DNA from: Populus alba | Taxonomy: Eukaryota; Streptophyta; Magnoliopsida; Malpighiales; Salicaceae | Reading direction: 5' to 3' | Assembly (NCBI RefSeq): GCF_005239225.2 | Contig: NC_133293.1 | Location: 4,712,001-4,776,000, forward strand | Length of the DNA stretch: 64,000 nt | Part shown: piece by piece, positions 11,833 through 24,842 of the stretch | How positions within the stretch are numbered: position 1 is the first letter of the stretch | Layout: each line of letters starts with the position of its first letter | Position numbers and translations under genes: made by a program | The notes under the pieces: model-generated | The model's database searches: none | What the model was told of the DNA's origin: nothing | Seen by the model: the letters and a program-made list of their open reading frames with translations, nothing else

Positions 11833-14799
11833 CTCAAAGCTTTGGATATAAGTTTACAAGAAAGGAAAATAAAAGTTTACAATGAAAAAATAAAAACATA
11901 AGTAAATAGCAATGATAGATGTCGCGGGGCGACATTGAACGATGTGTTTTAATGCCTTCTGGTGAGGTATTGTTGGGAAAGAAAAGAGTTTTAGGTTTAA
12001 TCATAAAATCATGATTAAGGTTTAGAAGTCACTATCTAGTATTATGGTTACTAGAAAACCTAATGGTCTGTGAGAGTTTGGGTAAGGGACTAGTTGTGCA
12101 TGGAAAAGATACATCACCTCTAGTACACCTTATCTAAGATAAGTTGCATTATTGTTTGATTTTTTATAGGTCAAGTTTCCATTTGTTGATCTTTTTTCTA
12201 AGGTCTAAGAAAAATCTTTTTTCATGAGAAAATATTTACTTTACTAGGTTAAATCTTAATTATTCTAGAGTCTAAATTTTAGCATCGTATTTATTTTGCA
12301 CTTTATATATTTAATACCTAAGGGTATACTCTACTATGTAGTTTTGCAATCCTCAAATATTAAAGTCTGCATCTAAATCCTAATATAAAATGAACAAAAT
12401 GATTGGTGAAGGATTTTTGATATTTTGACCAAACCTAACGGATAATCATAAATTAGTTATGATATTTATTTTTGCATTTCAAAACATGAGAAAGATGCTT
12501 TATATATATATATATATATATAAAAAAGTATGTGTAGAAAACTTTTAGGATTTGGCCATATGCATGTAAACAAAAAACAATTTGTAAGAGGAAATTAATT
12601 TTAAAATTTTGAGATTGTTTTTTGAATTTTTTTTAAAAAAATTAGAAATGTTTCGGAGAAAATGAGGTATTTTAATATCAGGTTTGTATCTTATAGTATA
12701 AATATACAACCTGATATTATACAAATTAGAAGAAAAACATGCAAGAAAATCAAAAGTATTTTTGAAAAGACTTCTAATTTTTTTTTTGAATTTTTTTATT
12801 TTTTAAAATATTATATAATATTATTATTATATTATTATATTGGGTTGGGCCTGACCCAACCAACCAAAGCGGGTTTGGTCGATTGGGGGGCCAATATGCC
12901 TGACCTTTTTTTTTACCGGGCTAGACTCGACGCAACCATATGGGTTGGATCTAGCCTAAGCTCGCATGGTCACCAGTTGAGTGACCATGTGGTAAATATT
13001 TATGGTTATTACATATAGAATGCAATGGATAAAGGGGGTTTGGGAGGAGAAAAGAGAGGGAAAACTCGCCTTGTAAGAGGAGGAAAGTTGTTGGTGGCAT
13101 TCGTGGTGTTGCAGGGAAGACCGATAAGTAGTTGGTGGTGGCAACGATGGCTAAGATGTGGAGGAGGAAGGGGCCAAAGTGGTGGCCGAGAGGGTGTATA
13201 AAAAAACTGAGCAAATATGATTTTTTCTCAACTTGGCTTTCTTTTTCTTCTCCATTAGGCCATACAATCTACCCTTATTTTTTAGGGGATGGAAGAGGGA
13301 TATTTTATCTTTAATGATGTCAAATCTTGGTCCTTGATTTGACCTAGAACGATCCTAACCACTGGTTTAAAGTTGTCATCATGGCCTGGAAGAATTACTG
13401 TAGAAAGAGGTTGTTTGGGTTGGCTACTATGAGATAGTGCCACAATTGTTATGATGTCAATTGGTCAGAAAGGACCACATTAGGTTGTAGTCAAATGTCA
13501 ACCAATTGTTTGCATGCAAGTTTTGTCAAATTTGGTGGAGAAATGAAGCATTAAACATTTTGAAAAGAAGGTCACTCAAATAACTTTTTCTGACTTAATT
13601 GAAGAAGAAGATAAACAATTACCAGATGATGTGTCTTCTGATATTTTTTTTACTATTCAAAACAATGTCGTTTTGGCTCATAAAGTTTTAAATTAGGGTT
13701 TTAGTTGGTGTTCAATTTGGTCTCTTATCTTTTAATTTATTTCAATTGCACCTCTAATTGACCATAAACTTTTAATTTTATGTACTTTTGCCCCTGTTAA
13801 ACTTCAATGTCAACCCCGAATTTCAACACGTTTTTCACTGTGGTTCTTGGTCTTTGATTTATACAATTTAATTCTTAATTGACCATTAAAATTTTAATTT
13901 TCTTTAATTTCACCTCTAATTTCGATCAATTGAGTTCTTATATTTTGACACTTTTTGCAAAATGGTTATTGACTGTGAATTTCTTCAATCTTACCTCTTA
14001 TTTCAGTTGATTGACTCGGTAAAAATTAAATTTAATCTTGTAAAATTTCAATCTTCTCAATTAAGCTCAAATTGGGCACCTAAACTTAAGTTTCCACTAA
14101 TTAAGCCCATAATAAAATTAATTTGACCCATTTAAAGTATAATTAAGTCTTTGCACCTAATTAAATATTTCAATAGGACCAAAAGTAATTCTTAAACATA
14201 ATTAAACTTTAATTTGGCCCATGATTGGCTTATTAAAAATCTAATTATGCCTTTAGACTTAATTTTTATGCAAATTCATCTAATAATCATGTAATTTAAC
14301 CTTGAATTTACATTGTCTCTTTAGTTTTTGGTAAAATAAGGTACAATTACACTCTTGATTCCATTCCAAAATTACAATTTGATTTTTTTTTTCTATATGT
14401 GAAATTCTCTTAACTTACTTCTGCCAAAATACTAGTCTTTATTTTATTTTTTATTTTAAAAAGAAAAAAGATGAATTTAGAGAATAACCTAAAAATGAGT
14501 TATAACAATAAAAAAGATGGAAATGCTTGATGATCTAGGAAGAAGAATTCTCAACAAGAGAAGAGCGGAAAACATGGAATTTACTTGTTGAAAAAGAATA
14601 CTGTCATACTTATTTTATGATTATTTCATGTTCTTAAAAATAAAGAAATCTTTTTTAATGGAGTTACAAAATAGACAAAAATAAAAAAAATTGCATTGCT
14701 CTCTCTTATCCACTTGAATACAAAAAACACACACACACACACCACAACAAATACTTTTTTCATTGTCATGATCACAATCATGCTCACTTGTGTTACTAG
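11833..14799. other. Gene-poor region with degenerate repeats
   Basis: It contains a (TA)n tract at about 12501-12521, a short GC-richer segment at 12840-13200 with unsupported small frames on both strands, and, at 13680-14400, repeated phrases of the CACCTCTAATTGACCATAAA kind alternating with TTTAATTTT runs. These phrases look like a decayed tandem or LTR-derived repeat. A (CA)n tract lies near 14728-14741. No gene is supported. Confidence 0.5.
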
Positions 14800-15005
14800 A
14801 GCGTATTTGAAATTTGATAGAAATTGTTTTTAAAAATACTTTACACTTGAAAATGTATCAAAATAATAGTTTTTTTTTTTTAAAAAAATTTATTTTTAAC
14901 AACAACACATCAAAAATGATAAAAAAACATAAAAAATTATTTTAAAGCTAATTGTTTTTTTTTCGAAAAGTGTGGTCCAACTGCAAAAACAAACATTGTT
15001 CTAAT
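14800..15005 (-). mobile_element. AT-rich dispersed element, copy 3, inverted
   Basis: Reverse-orientation member of the family at 11633. Reading plus, CACTTGAAAATGTATCAAAA and AACACATCAAAAATGATA appear, and it ends near CTGCAAAAACAAACATTG. It abuts the left side of the solo LTR at 15113. Confidence 0.65.
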
Positions 15006-15112
15006 ACTACATTACAAACATTTTTTTTAATTTTAATTTTTCTTTTAAAATAAAAGTTTTTATTGAAAGTATTATATAGTACTTCAATTCCAAGTTATTG
15101 TTTTTGTGAAAC

Positions 15113-16671
15113 TAACACGACCAAAAGATTGATGTGTTGTTTCAAGTGCAGGAGTGTTGAAGTAATAAATAACCCGGCAAGACTAGGGTTGAACCACAAG
15201 AAGGTTAACTATATAAATTATAAATAATAATAATAATAATAATAAGTTAAAGAGGACTTTGAGATGTAAGATTAATGTGAGGATTCAGCAATGATAAAAA
15301 TAAATGTCAAGGTTAGAGAATCTACTAATAGTATTAAAAATAAATATAGTATAAACTCTTTTTATTAATCAACTGGAAACCACACACAAAGGAGGTTCCA
15401 ATCGGATAATTTATCCTTAATAGTTCATTATAAATTTTTAACATGATCATATTAATTATCTTATTTAAGTAACATCATACTTTTAAATATTGTTAGGAAT
15501 TTATGATGCTAACTTATGTTAACAACAAAGCAAGTTCCTTTGATAGCACATGTGTAGGTTATATCATACGGTTGGCTATGAAAGTGCCAAACAGTTGTTG
15601 TACCAAGTGTTATACAACACAAATCTAGATTAACTATTTAACAAGCAAGGTATTAAGAATTAGTAAGATAAAAAAATAAGACATGTTAATAACAAACTTT
15701 CTTGAATATAAACATTGAAGTCCATATTGAGTTTATATTATAACTATTCTAACACCATTAGTGAAACCTTTTCACATTGACATAATAAACTTACCTAAAC
15801 ATAATGAAGAAGATAAACATAAAAAAACAACATACGAACATAAGTATAGTAAAGGAAATGAAAAGCATAAACAAGAGATTAAGGAAAATATAACATGAAA
15901 TAAAACTTAAACATTACAAAAATATAAAGAAAGAAATAAAGAGCATGATCTTGATCTGAACAATCCAGATCCTAAACGCATGGCAAATGCCTCCTTTTAT
16001 TGGCCAAAATTTGAAACTATTGATTTATGACTAATTGTTGAGTGGGTGGCTAACTTTTGACTTGATCAAAATCCTTATCTTTTTGTCTGAATAAAACATT
16101 ATTGCTAGTATCAGAATTGGAACCACCTACATGAAAGTTATAGGAAATTGTCTTATCTTTCCAGGAAAAAAATTGAGGTCATTTGGACTTATAAAACTCG
16201 AGATATGGGTTGAACACTGAACAGTGTTTGGGCTGTAAGACAGATTCAGACTTCTCCGTTGTTGCTATAATTTGGACTTGAAAACAACCTTTTTAAATCT
16301 TGGACTCCACATAAAAGTTATAGGCCTATGTCATACCGAATCTGTCCAAACAATTAAGGTCATTTGAGCATTTAGAACTCGAGATATGACCCAATTATCG
16401 AACAGTGTTCCAGTTTGGACTGCACCAACATCTCTTTTCTAAGTTTGACCATCTTTTTGTCCTTTCAATTTTAATACTTAAACTCATTAATCAATCCTTT
16501 AATTTATATGATAGGTCTGCATTTAAGATAAACATTTACCATAAATTAAAGGTACCTTATATTATTAGGTATGTTATTATAAAGCATGTTTCAGTTAAGG
16601 AGTTATTGATATTTCAAGCGCAAAATGATGATATAAAACATTGATAAAAATACACTTTTAAGTACTAATCA
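15113..16671 (-). mobile_element. Solo LTR of the Athila-like family, with perfect target duplication
   Basis: The 1559-bp segment is collinear with the LTR at 61781-63604: TAACACGACCAAAAG at the left (the family has TGACACGACC), the NAACCCGGCAAGAC block, a short AAT microsatellite, and AAGTACTAATCA at the right. It is flanked by GAAAC on both sides (15108-15112 and 16672-16676), a 5-bp target duplication. There is no internal sequence, so it is a solo LTR. Orientation matches the large element at 41-64 kb. Confidence 0.9.
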
Positions 16672-16676
16672 GAAAC

Positions 16677-17499
16677 CCCCGAATAAATCTACATGAAATG
16701 GTAAATAAATATTTGTCCGATGTAGTAAATTGAATATTTACCTTAACGGGAGGTGATATTGGATTTTTTATATTATTCAGGAAAATTAACTAGATTTTAA
16801 TTAATGATATGTGGGCTACTTTTATATTGTTCTTGTTCATAAAGTATATATGATGGATGGATGGATTGTGTGATGTGTTGAGTAATGATTATAGAAGTAA
16901 ATTCAGGATGTTTGGACCATGCAATGATGATGGTGGTGGTTTAGGTAATTATGAATTAGTTGATAACTTGGTATGATCTAAATACAAAGGAAACTCTGCT
17001 GAAATTTTGGTAGACTCCTTTCACATGGAAATGCAAATATGAAAATGTAAATATGATAAGTGTCAAGATGAATATGTTATAAAAGAAAAAAAGAAAATTT
17101 TTTTTTCCCTAAAGAAGTCATATTACTATGATTAATGAACTTAATGTGTCATGGAAGGTAGGTGTTACAGTTTCAAACTCAATACTAAAATTAAAATATT
17201 ATTCTAATTTTCATATATTTATTTAATTTCAAATTTTAGAGAGTTTAACATGGTTAAAGATACTTGTTTCATATCTTAATTTTATAGGTTCAAACTTTAA
17301 AACCTTAAGACAAATATTCAAGAGAATTATAAAATATTTCTAAATATATGAGATTGATGTAGGAAATAAATTTTTAAAATACTAAAAAATAAAAAAAAAA
17401 TCCTACACCACATTGAAACAATGGAAAGAATAGAATTACCATATATAACATTAATGATTAATCTAAAAAAAAGTACAATTTTATTTGGCATATATTAAA
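16677..17499. other. Intergenic, no feature seen
   Basis: AT-rich sequence without a supportable frame or repeat. Confidence 0.5.
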
Positions 17500-17695
17500 G
17501 TTTCTGTTTGTTTTTATAGTTAAAAAAATATTTTTTTTAATTAAAAAATATAATTTTTATATTTTTATATCATTTTAATGCGTTGATGTTAAAAATAAAT
17601 TTTAAAAATAAAAAATATTATTTTAATATATTTTTAAATAAAAAATATTTTTAAAAAATAATAATAAACTTAAAAATATAATAAGAAATGCGACG
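17500..17695 (+). mobile_element. AT-rich dispersed element, copy 4
   Basis: Plus-orientation family member with ATCATTTTAATGCGTTGATG and ATTATTTTAATATATTTTTA. It ends just before the foldback element at 17716. Confidence 0.7.
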
Positions 17696-17715
17696 ATAAG
17701 TGTTATAGGTTATAA

Positions 17716-18136
17716 GGCCATGTTTGTTTCCTAGAAAATAGTTTCTAGGAAAACTATTTTCTAAATTTTCTTGTGTTTGTTTGCCACTAGAAAAGTTGGT
17801 CAACAGAAAATAGTTTTCAGTCAAAGAAAAAGTTAGCTTGGTTTTCTCTTTTACTGGAAAGTTTTTTCCATTTACCAACTTTTCTAATGACAAACAAACA
17901 CAAGAAAGTTTGGAAAGTGATTTCCCGGAAATCACTTTCCGGAAAACAAATACAACTAAAGGGAAAACACTTTCCTGAAAACCAAGCCAAATTTTTCTTT
18001 GACTGGAATTATCTGGAAAATGTTTTTCGTTGACCGGAAAGTGTTTTCCGTTGACCAACTTTTCTAATAATAAACAAACACAAGAAAGCTTGGAAAATGG
18101 TTTCCTGAAAATTACTTTTCAGGAAATAAATATGGT
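17716..18136. mobile_element. Foldback MITE, Tourist/PIF-Harbinger-like
   Basis: Long inverted ends: the left begins GGCCATGTTTGTTTCC and reads to CTTGTGTTTGTTTG, and the right end is its imperfect complement over about 65 bp. TAA flanks both sides (17713-17715 and 18137-18139), the target preference of PIF/Harbinger. The interior holds further small palindromes such as TTTCCCGGAAA and two direct copies of an ACAAACACAAGAAAG-led block (near 17893 and 18073). It has no coding capacity and ends about 430 bp before the BPM start codon. Confidence 0.65.
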
Positions 18137-18392
18137 TAAGATTCACTTGTGAGTCCTCCATTTTAATGGTTAATGATTGATTAATGTACTTTTTTTTCTT
18201 TGTTTTAATATAACTTAAGTTATTGAAATTTTGGTAGTGGCATATATGATAGTGTTTTTTCATGATTTTTTTTAATTATAGAATATGAAAACTTTGTTTA
18301 TTCAAAATACAAATTATGCAACTTTTTGTAAATATTTAGTAGCTACTCCACCTCCACCACCACAAACTTTTTTTCTTCTTTTCACATCTTCC

Positions 18393-18400
18393 TATAAAAA
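18393..18400 (+). promoter_or_regulatory. TATA box of the BPM gene
   Basis: TATAAAAA lies 165 bp before the ATG at 18565 and is followed by a CT-rich leader (TATCTCTCTCC), typical of plant 5' UTRs. Confidence 0.55.
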
Positions 18401-18564
18401 AAAACACATCTAATCTTTTTTACCTGAAAAACCCTAATTGTCCGTAAAACACACATATCTCTCTCCAAATCCAAAATTGAATCAGACCCATTTCAATTCC
18501 CTCATCCATAACCCTGAAAACACGAAAACGCAGGATACCCAGATACCATTTTTATCAATAGTTG

Positions 18565-21500
18565 ATGGGCACAATCAGGTTTTCTAGCAGAGACCTCCCA
18601 GCAGCACCTCCCACATCAAACCCATCATCATCAATTCCAACAAAAACAACATCATCTTCTATAACGGAAACCGTAAATGGGTCTCATGAATTCAAGATCG
18701 GTGGCTATTCTCTCTCGAAAGGCATGGGGGTAGGCAAATACATCGCATCGGATACTTTTTATATTGGTGGATATGCATGGGCTATATATTTCTACCCAGA
18801 TGGCAAAAGCCCTGAAGATAATGCCACTTATGTCTCCTTATTCATTGCCCTTGCCAGCGAGGGGACGGATGTTAGGGCTTTGTTTGAATTGTCGTTGATG
18901 GATCAAAGTGGGAAAGAAAGGCATAAGGTTCATAGCCATTTTGGGAGAGCCCTTGAGAGCGGGCCCTATACGCTTAAGTATCGTGGCAGTATGTGGTGAG
19001 TTTTCTCTCTTTTTTTAGATCGAAATGTCTGAATTCTGAATTTTTAGGGTTGCGTATTCTAATTGATCAAAGTGCTTGTATGATTACGATTGATTGTTGT
19101 TTTTTGTCAGGTAGAATTTTTTTACTTTTGTTATGGCATGCTAATTTTGGGTTTTGTGTGTGGTTTAACAATAATTGTTTGATGTTTGGTGAGAATTTAG
19201 AATTTACTGAATTTATTTTTTAGAAATGATGGAAACTTGTAGTGTATATGGAAAAGAAATTAAGTATAGTTTTTTTTACTTTTTTTTTCGATTTTCAAGT
19301 TATATAGAGCACTTTTCACTTAGTTGAATGTCTGTTGTTATTATTCTATATTTCTGTATCTCACTATTTCATTTTTAATTGCATTCTTGAACTTTTTTTT
19401 TCCTCTTTTAAAATGTCAAAATGTCTGTTCCTATTTGTTGTTCATATACTGTGTGATTACAGATGTATTAATAGGCTTTACTATTAAGTGTCTTGTCATC
19501 TTAAGTACATCTTGATAGCGTCATTATTTATTGCTCCTTTGGATAATGCCATCCTTGCAGTGTGCAAGGATACTCCCTGGGAATCAGACATTTTTTTTTT
19601 CTCAAACCAGAAATTTTCACCTCCAACATTATTGAAGTATCTTTAAGCGTCTTGTCATCTTAAGTACGTATTAACAACTTCATTATTTAGTGCTCTTGGA
19701 TTTGTCATCTGCAATGCCATCCTTGCAGTGTGCAAGGATACTCTCTGGGAATCAGACATTTTTTTTTTCGCAAACCAGAATTTTTCACCTCCAACATTAT
19801 CAAAGTATCTTTAAGCGTCTTGTCATCTTAAGTACATATTAACAACATCATTATGTTCTCTTGGATTTTTCATTTGCAATGCCATCCTTGCAGCATGCAA
19901 GGATACTCTCTGGGAATCAACAATTTTTTTCTCAGACCAATTTTTTTCACCACCAGCATTATCCAAGTATCTTTTATTCATTCTTTAAGTTTCGGAAGTT
20001 TTTATTACTGGTGGATGTTGTGGTGGATGAAAAACACAATGTAATGGGTGCTGCTGTTGGATACTGCAGGGGTTATAAACGATTTTATAGAAGGAATCAA
20101 TTAGAGACATCAGACTATCTTAAGGATGATACCCTACTAGTTCGCTGCTGTGTTGGTGTTGTTAAGTCTCACACCGAGGGGCCTAAGACCTACACCATTT
20201 CCGTGCCACCTTCCAATATTGGTCAGCATTTTGGAAAGCTTTTAGACAGTGGAAAGGGAACTGATGTAAATTTTGAAGTTGATGGAGAAACCTTTGCTTC
20301 TCACAAAATAGTTCTGGCAGCACGCTCACCAGTGTTCAGAGCACAGCTTTTTGGTCCAATGAAAGATCAAAACACTCAATGCATCAAAGTTGAAGACATG
20401 GAAGCCCCGGTATTTAAGGTCCCCCTTCTTGTTCTCGCTCTTGCTCTCACTCTCGCTCGCTCTCTCTTTTACATGCATGTGAGCATGCATGAATACACAC
20501 ACAGACAGAAACAAGCTGTGAAAACAAATCTGATAATATCTGACTGGAATGTTAATCTTAGTTGCAAAAGCCTTAATTCATTTTCTGCTGTCTGTTTTTA
20601 TGGTTGTGCCTTGTTTCTTCCTGTTCAGATTGTTGAATGGAATATGCTGTCATATTTGCCCTTTTGTTTGATATGGTTACATTTTTAAAGTGTTTTGGGA
20701 AGCACAAGTAATGTGAGTGATTGTTAACTTTTAGTCGAGAAGCAGACAATCTATTACTGCAAGTTTGGAGATGTCAATATTGTTTTGAACCTAGCATGTG
20801 CAAGTTTTATGACATGCATTCTAATTCTAGATTTGTTGCCAAAGCCTTGATTGAAGGGTGTTTTTTTTTTTTTTTTCCTTTTCATGCTATAAAATAAAAG
20901 AGGAAAATAGTGGAAAGCATTACTTTCTGAAATGAGAACTCCTGAGTGAGGCACAATTAAGTATTGTGCTTGTTAAATGTATTTTAGATTGGAAAGGTGG
21001 AATTTATCTGAAGTGGTGAACTTGCCAAGTTATTGTAATGTCTTGGATGTAGCTGTAGCTGTAGCATATACTTGAGAGTACAGGTGGTCCTTATTGTTCA
21101 AGTATTGGTCTGCACTTAAAAGGTTTTAGTAATTTTAATGCATTAGTTATGAGATGTTATGCATTCCATGATAAGTTTCATGGGAAGAGGTAGCTTTATT
21201 GGCTGGTTGCCTTTGTTAGGTGAGCAATTGTGGTGTTGTGCAGGATATTTGTGGTGCCATACACAAATGTACATGTGGATTCATCTCCCAAGGCACTGCT
21301 CCTATCCTTATTCTTACTCACTCCGGTTAAGGTTTACTGTTTCTTGCTTCTCATCCTGCTTGTCCTGTTATATATGCAGTTTGTCCATTACTAGTCAAGT
21401 AGGCTGCATATTTCATTGCACCAGCTTGAGAGTATCCTTGCTTAATTGTACATAACACTCTAGTTGATTCACACCTCATAACTTCCTTTTGGCAAAAATT

Positions 21501-23969
21501 TTGAACTATGTTTCAGCCATGTTCTGGCTTGATAGATCAGGTGATAAAATTGCAGTAGGATAACTACACTGTACCGTTTCCATTCCTTGTAAAAAATGCA
21601 TTGATGATTTTCTAAAACAAGTCAGTCTTATCTCGTCTCAGTTCTTGTTGGAATTCAATCGTTTTTAGGCTTCTAAGCATATGCTGTTGTGGACAAAATG
21701 ACACCAAACAATTCTACTATGTTCAACTTAGTCACACAGATGATAGTAGTAACTGCATTTGCCCTAGGCGAAAATGGGCTGGACCTAAATAAGGAAATGA
21801 CTTTGTTGTGAGGTTAAATGAAGAATGGCCTAATTGTGCTTCCCTTTCACTGTGAGGTTAAATGAAGAATGGCCTAATTGTGCTTCCCTTTCACCCTGTC
21901 ATTACCCCTGCTTCTTTATTTTTATTTAGCATGTTGGCTTTCTATTTAGTGTTGGTAATGTTCTGTTAACTAGATTCTTCTTCTGATAATTGGATTGAAG
22001 CCAATATAAATCGTGATAAATGTTAAGGGTGCAAATGTTCCCAATTTAAAAACTTTTTAGAATTGAATGTTTATGGTGCCTGGATGTATAATGCAAATGG
22101 TGTATGTAATATTGGTGCAAAAGCTATGGAATATCGGGATGGCAGAGGTTGGTGACATCTTTATCACCATTTAACCTCCTATGAACCTAGCTCTGTTGGT
22201 TAGAAGGCACACTGGACAGGCTTAAAGGTGTCAAATGTTTCTGGAATAATATTTAAATCCCTTTAAACCTAAATCACACTCATCCTAAAGACTATAAACC
22301 AGGTTATTAGCTTACCTAGTACCTTAATGATCACAAGGCTAATAAATAATCTTTCAAACAAGAGGAAAGGTGAATAGGTTAGCTTGCACAAATATAACTT
22401 GTTCTTCTCTCATGTTTGTGTGTTTGCAGGCGTTAATCCATTTTATGTACTGGGATGCGTTACCAGACGTTGAGGAACTTGTTGGTTTGAACTCAAAATG
22501 GGTTTCTACACTGATGGCTCAGCATCTGCTTGCAGCAGCAGATCGCTATGCACTTGAGAGGCTCAGATTGCTCTGTGAGGCTAGACTTTGTGAAGATGTC
22601 TCAATAAACACTGTTGCAACAACACTAGCTCTAGCGGAGCAGCATCAGTGCATCCAACTAAAGTCCGTATGTCTCAAATTCATTGCTTTGCCTGAAAATT
22701 TGAAAGGTAAGACTTTCATCCCTGTGCCTCCATTTGGATTTTTGATATGTTGTAGAAAATTGTCTTTTTTGATAAATGAGTTACGGACATAGTGTTCAAT
22801 GTACAAGTATTGGACATGCAAGCATAAAATTGCAGGTTCAAGTCTTGAAGTTGAAAACAGTTGATGCAAACGTGCTGTATGACATAGTGTTCAATGTACA
22901 AGTATTGGACATGCAAGCATAAAATTGCAGGTTCAAGTCTTGAAGTTGAAAACAGTTGATGCAAACGTGCTGTATGGTAGGATTGTCCTTAATCTCTCCC
23001 CAGCAACCCGCTTTGATGGAGTCATGACTTGCTAATGGCTTTTTTTACTTCACACGAAAAAAAAGAAAGAAAGAGCAATGGGCAAGCCAACCAACCACCC
23101 TTTCCCATTTTTTGCACTGTAGCTTTTGAATGGATTGATCCTCAAAAGATCCAGTGAGCAATTAACATTTTAAGATAGTTATTGATTGATGTGTTCACAT
23201 GAAATTCAATATATTCACATTTATCACATTTAGAAAGGTTTTTTTTTTTTTTTTTTTCTTTTGTGTGTGTGTGTGTTTTATGTTGCTGCGTGCACTTGTT
23301 TTTAATTTTACTGCATTATAGTGCCCATGCCTTTTGTTGTTCGGAAACAGTGAACATAAGTCAACGAAAAGGTAATGCTGATTTATGCATGGCTTGATTA
23401 GGCTTTGACAGAGCTCAGTTTTTCATCTGTTTCCTCAGCCAACCCCCCTTGGTGTTTAAATTGTTTTCAAACAGTAATTGCATTAGTCAACTCTTTATCA
23501 TTTGAATGTGGTGTATGTTCATGTAATCAGATGGCCTCCCAAACTACCAAAAAACAAAGCTTTGTGTCATATTTGGTTGCCCTCTACTCTCTCCTTTTGT
23601 TGGCCTAGTGTTATTGTTGGGGACGTATGGAAACTAATGAATGAACATTTTTCTATACACATGATTGTTGTCCACCTTGATTTTCCTGCATGCTGGTGTG
23701 TGCATGGTATTTTAAGTTTTGATAGTGACTGTTGGTTGGAGACTTTCTTTATGAATGCATAACTAATGACCGTGTGCTGGTGATTCGTTTCAGATGTGAT
23801 GCAAACAGATGGGTTTGAATACTTAAAAGAAAGCTGCCCTTCTGTCATCACGGAACTACTGCAATATGTTGCCAAAAATGGTGAGCGTTCTGTCATCACT
23901 TGTACACATGGAAATGATACCTTAGATAGCGATATGAATGGAAGGCGGGTGAAGCAAAGGATACATTGA
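18565..23969 (+). CDS. BPM: BPM-type MATH-BTB/POZ protein, CUL3 adaptor
   Basis: Four coding exons with GT-AG borders give 410 residues: 18565-18995, 20070-20418, 22430-22706 and 23794-23969 (TGA at 23967-23969). Exon phases join exactly. MATH domain is at about residues 38-175 ([24 protein letters not shown], ending [10 protein letters not shown]). BTB domain is at about 205-325 ([20 protein letters not shown], then FRAQLFGPM, then [12 protein letters not shown]), followed by a C-terminal helical part with ALPENL and [10 protein letters not shown]. Plant BPM proteins dock onto CUL3 through BTB and bind substrates such as AP2/ERF or HD-ZIP factors through MATH; that role is family knowledge. 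The exon 2 donor (AAG|GTCCCC) is weak beyond GT. Introns 1, 2 and 3 each contain a tandem duplication. The start is the first ATG; a foldback element sits just upstream. Confidence 0.92.
19492..19980. repeat. Three tandem copies of about 160 bp in BPM intron 1
   Basis: Copies begin CTTGTCATCTTAAGTAC at 19492, 19651 and 19819. Each contains GCCATCCTTGCAG followed by TGCAAGGATACTC and a T run. The third is truncated and closest to the exon 2 acceptor (20069). Each copy carries a CTTGCAG that resembles a splice acceptor. Confidence 0.9.
21807..21894. repeat. 44-bp tandem duplication in BPM intron 2
   Basis: Copies 21807-21850 and 21851-21894, both beginning TGTGAGGTTAAATGAAGAAT, are identical by eye. 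Confidence 0.95.
22786..22975. repeat. 95-bp tandem duplication in BPM intron 3
   Basis: Copies 22786-22880 and 22881-22975 both begin GACATAGTGTTCAATGTACA and are identical by eye. Confidence 0.95.
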
Positions 23970-24842
23970 TATGGAAAGAACAGATGAGTCCACTGGACAA
24001 TAATCAGAGCTTGCTAGGCTTTAGACATTTTAGTGATTGTACTGACAGTTCACTGTAAGAGAAATTTAATACCAGCGGTTCATTTGTTGGTCTCGTGTTT
24101 TCTAGTACATAGGCTAGTTTGTTCTATAATTCTGGAAACTTTATTTTCTTGTCTGTTTAGTTGTTGTTGCATCATACCAACCAGACCCGTTTCTTCTGGC
24201 GCTTGTGTAGCTTTCTGGATGTACTTTGTTGTGTGCAAGTAAAGAACGTTTACGTGAATGTAATATAGAGGTCATTTGCAAGCATTTTGCCATAGCCACC
24301 GGCTCTATTGGAAATCAAACTGCCTATACGTTATATTTAGCTTGGCAGCTGCTAAAAAAACGTTCCATTTGCTTTTTGGGATGTTTGTTGTGTATAATAT
24401 CTATTAATGTAAAGTCCATTTCCAGAGGAATTTTTTTTAGCTGATGAACCTCACATTTTTTCACCTACACTGTTGTCAAGCGATTTCAACTACCACACCA
24501 CTGCCGCTTGCTACTTTTGCCCCCGCCGCCTAGCCATCACCATTATCAACATTTACCACTATTTTATTACCCCACCCTCATCATTCAATCACTACCGAAC
24601 TTTTCACTTAGATTTCACTACGTAAATGGTGGATTCTCCTACCATTCTTTTGCTGAACTAATTAAGTTGTTTAGATTAATAATTTAATTTTAAATTTAAA
24701 CTAGGTAAGAAATTGGGTTAATATATTTTTTTTTATTATTAATTTTATGTTTAAAATATTTTTTAACGGTCAGTTAGGTTGTTTAGAAAGAACCAAATTA
24801 ATCAAATTATATTGAGATAACTTTTAAATAATTTAATTTTAA
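23970..24842. other. 3' flank of the BPM gene and AT-rich spacer
   Basis: The first few hundred bases are probably the 3' UTR. The rest is AT-rich, with a short pyrimidine-rich segment at 24450-24620. No other gene is seen. Confidence 0.5.

Noticed and set aside
12662..13314. Several small frames on both strands in a GC-richer segment
   Set aside because: They overlap each other, have no domain and lie among repeats.
17651..18263. Minus-strand frames of 135 and 84 codons
   Set aside because: They fall inside the foldback element; the repeated GKxFP-like translation reflects its palindromes.
19861..20688. 275-codon plus frame around BPM exon 2
   Set aside because: Only 20070-20418 is exon; the rest is intron read through by chance.
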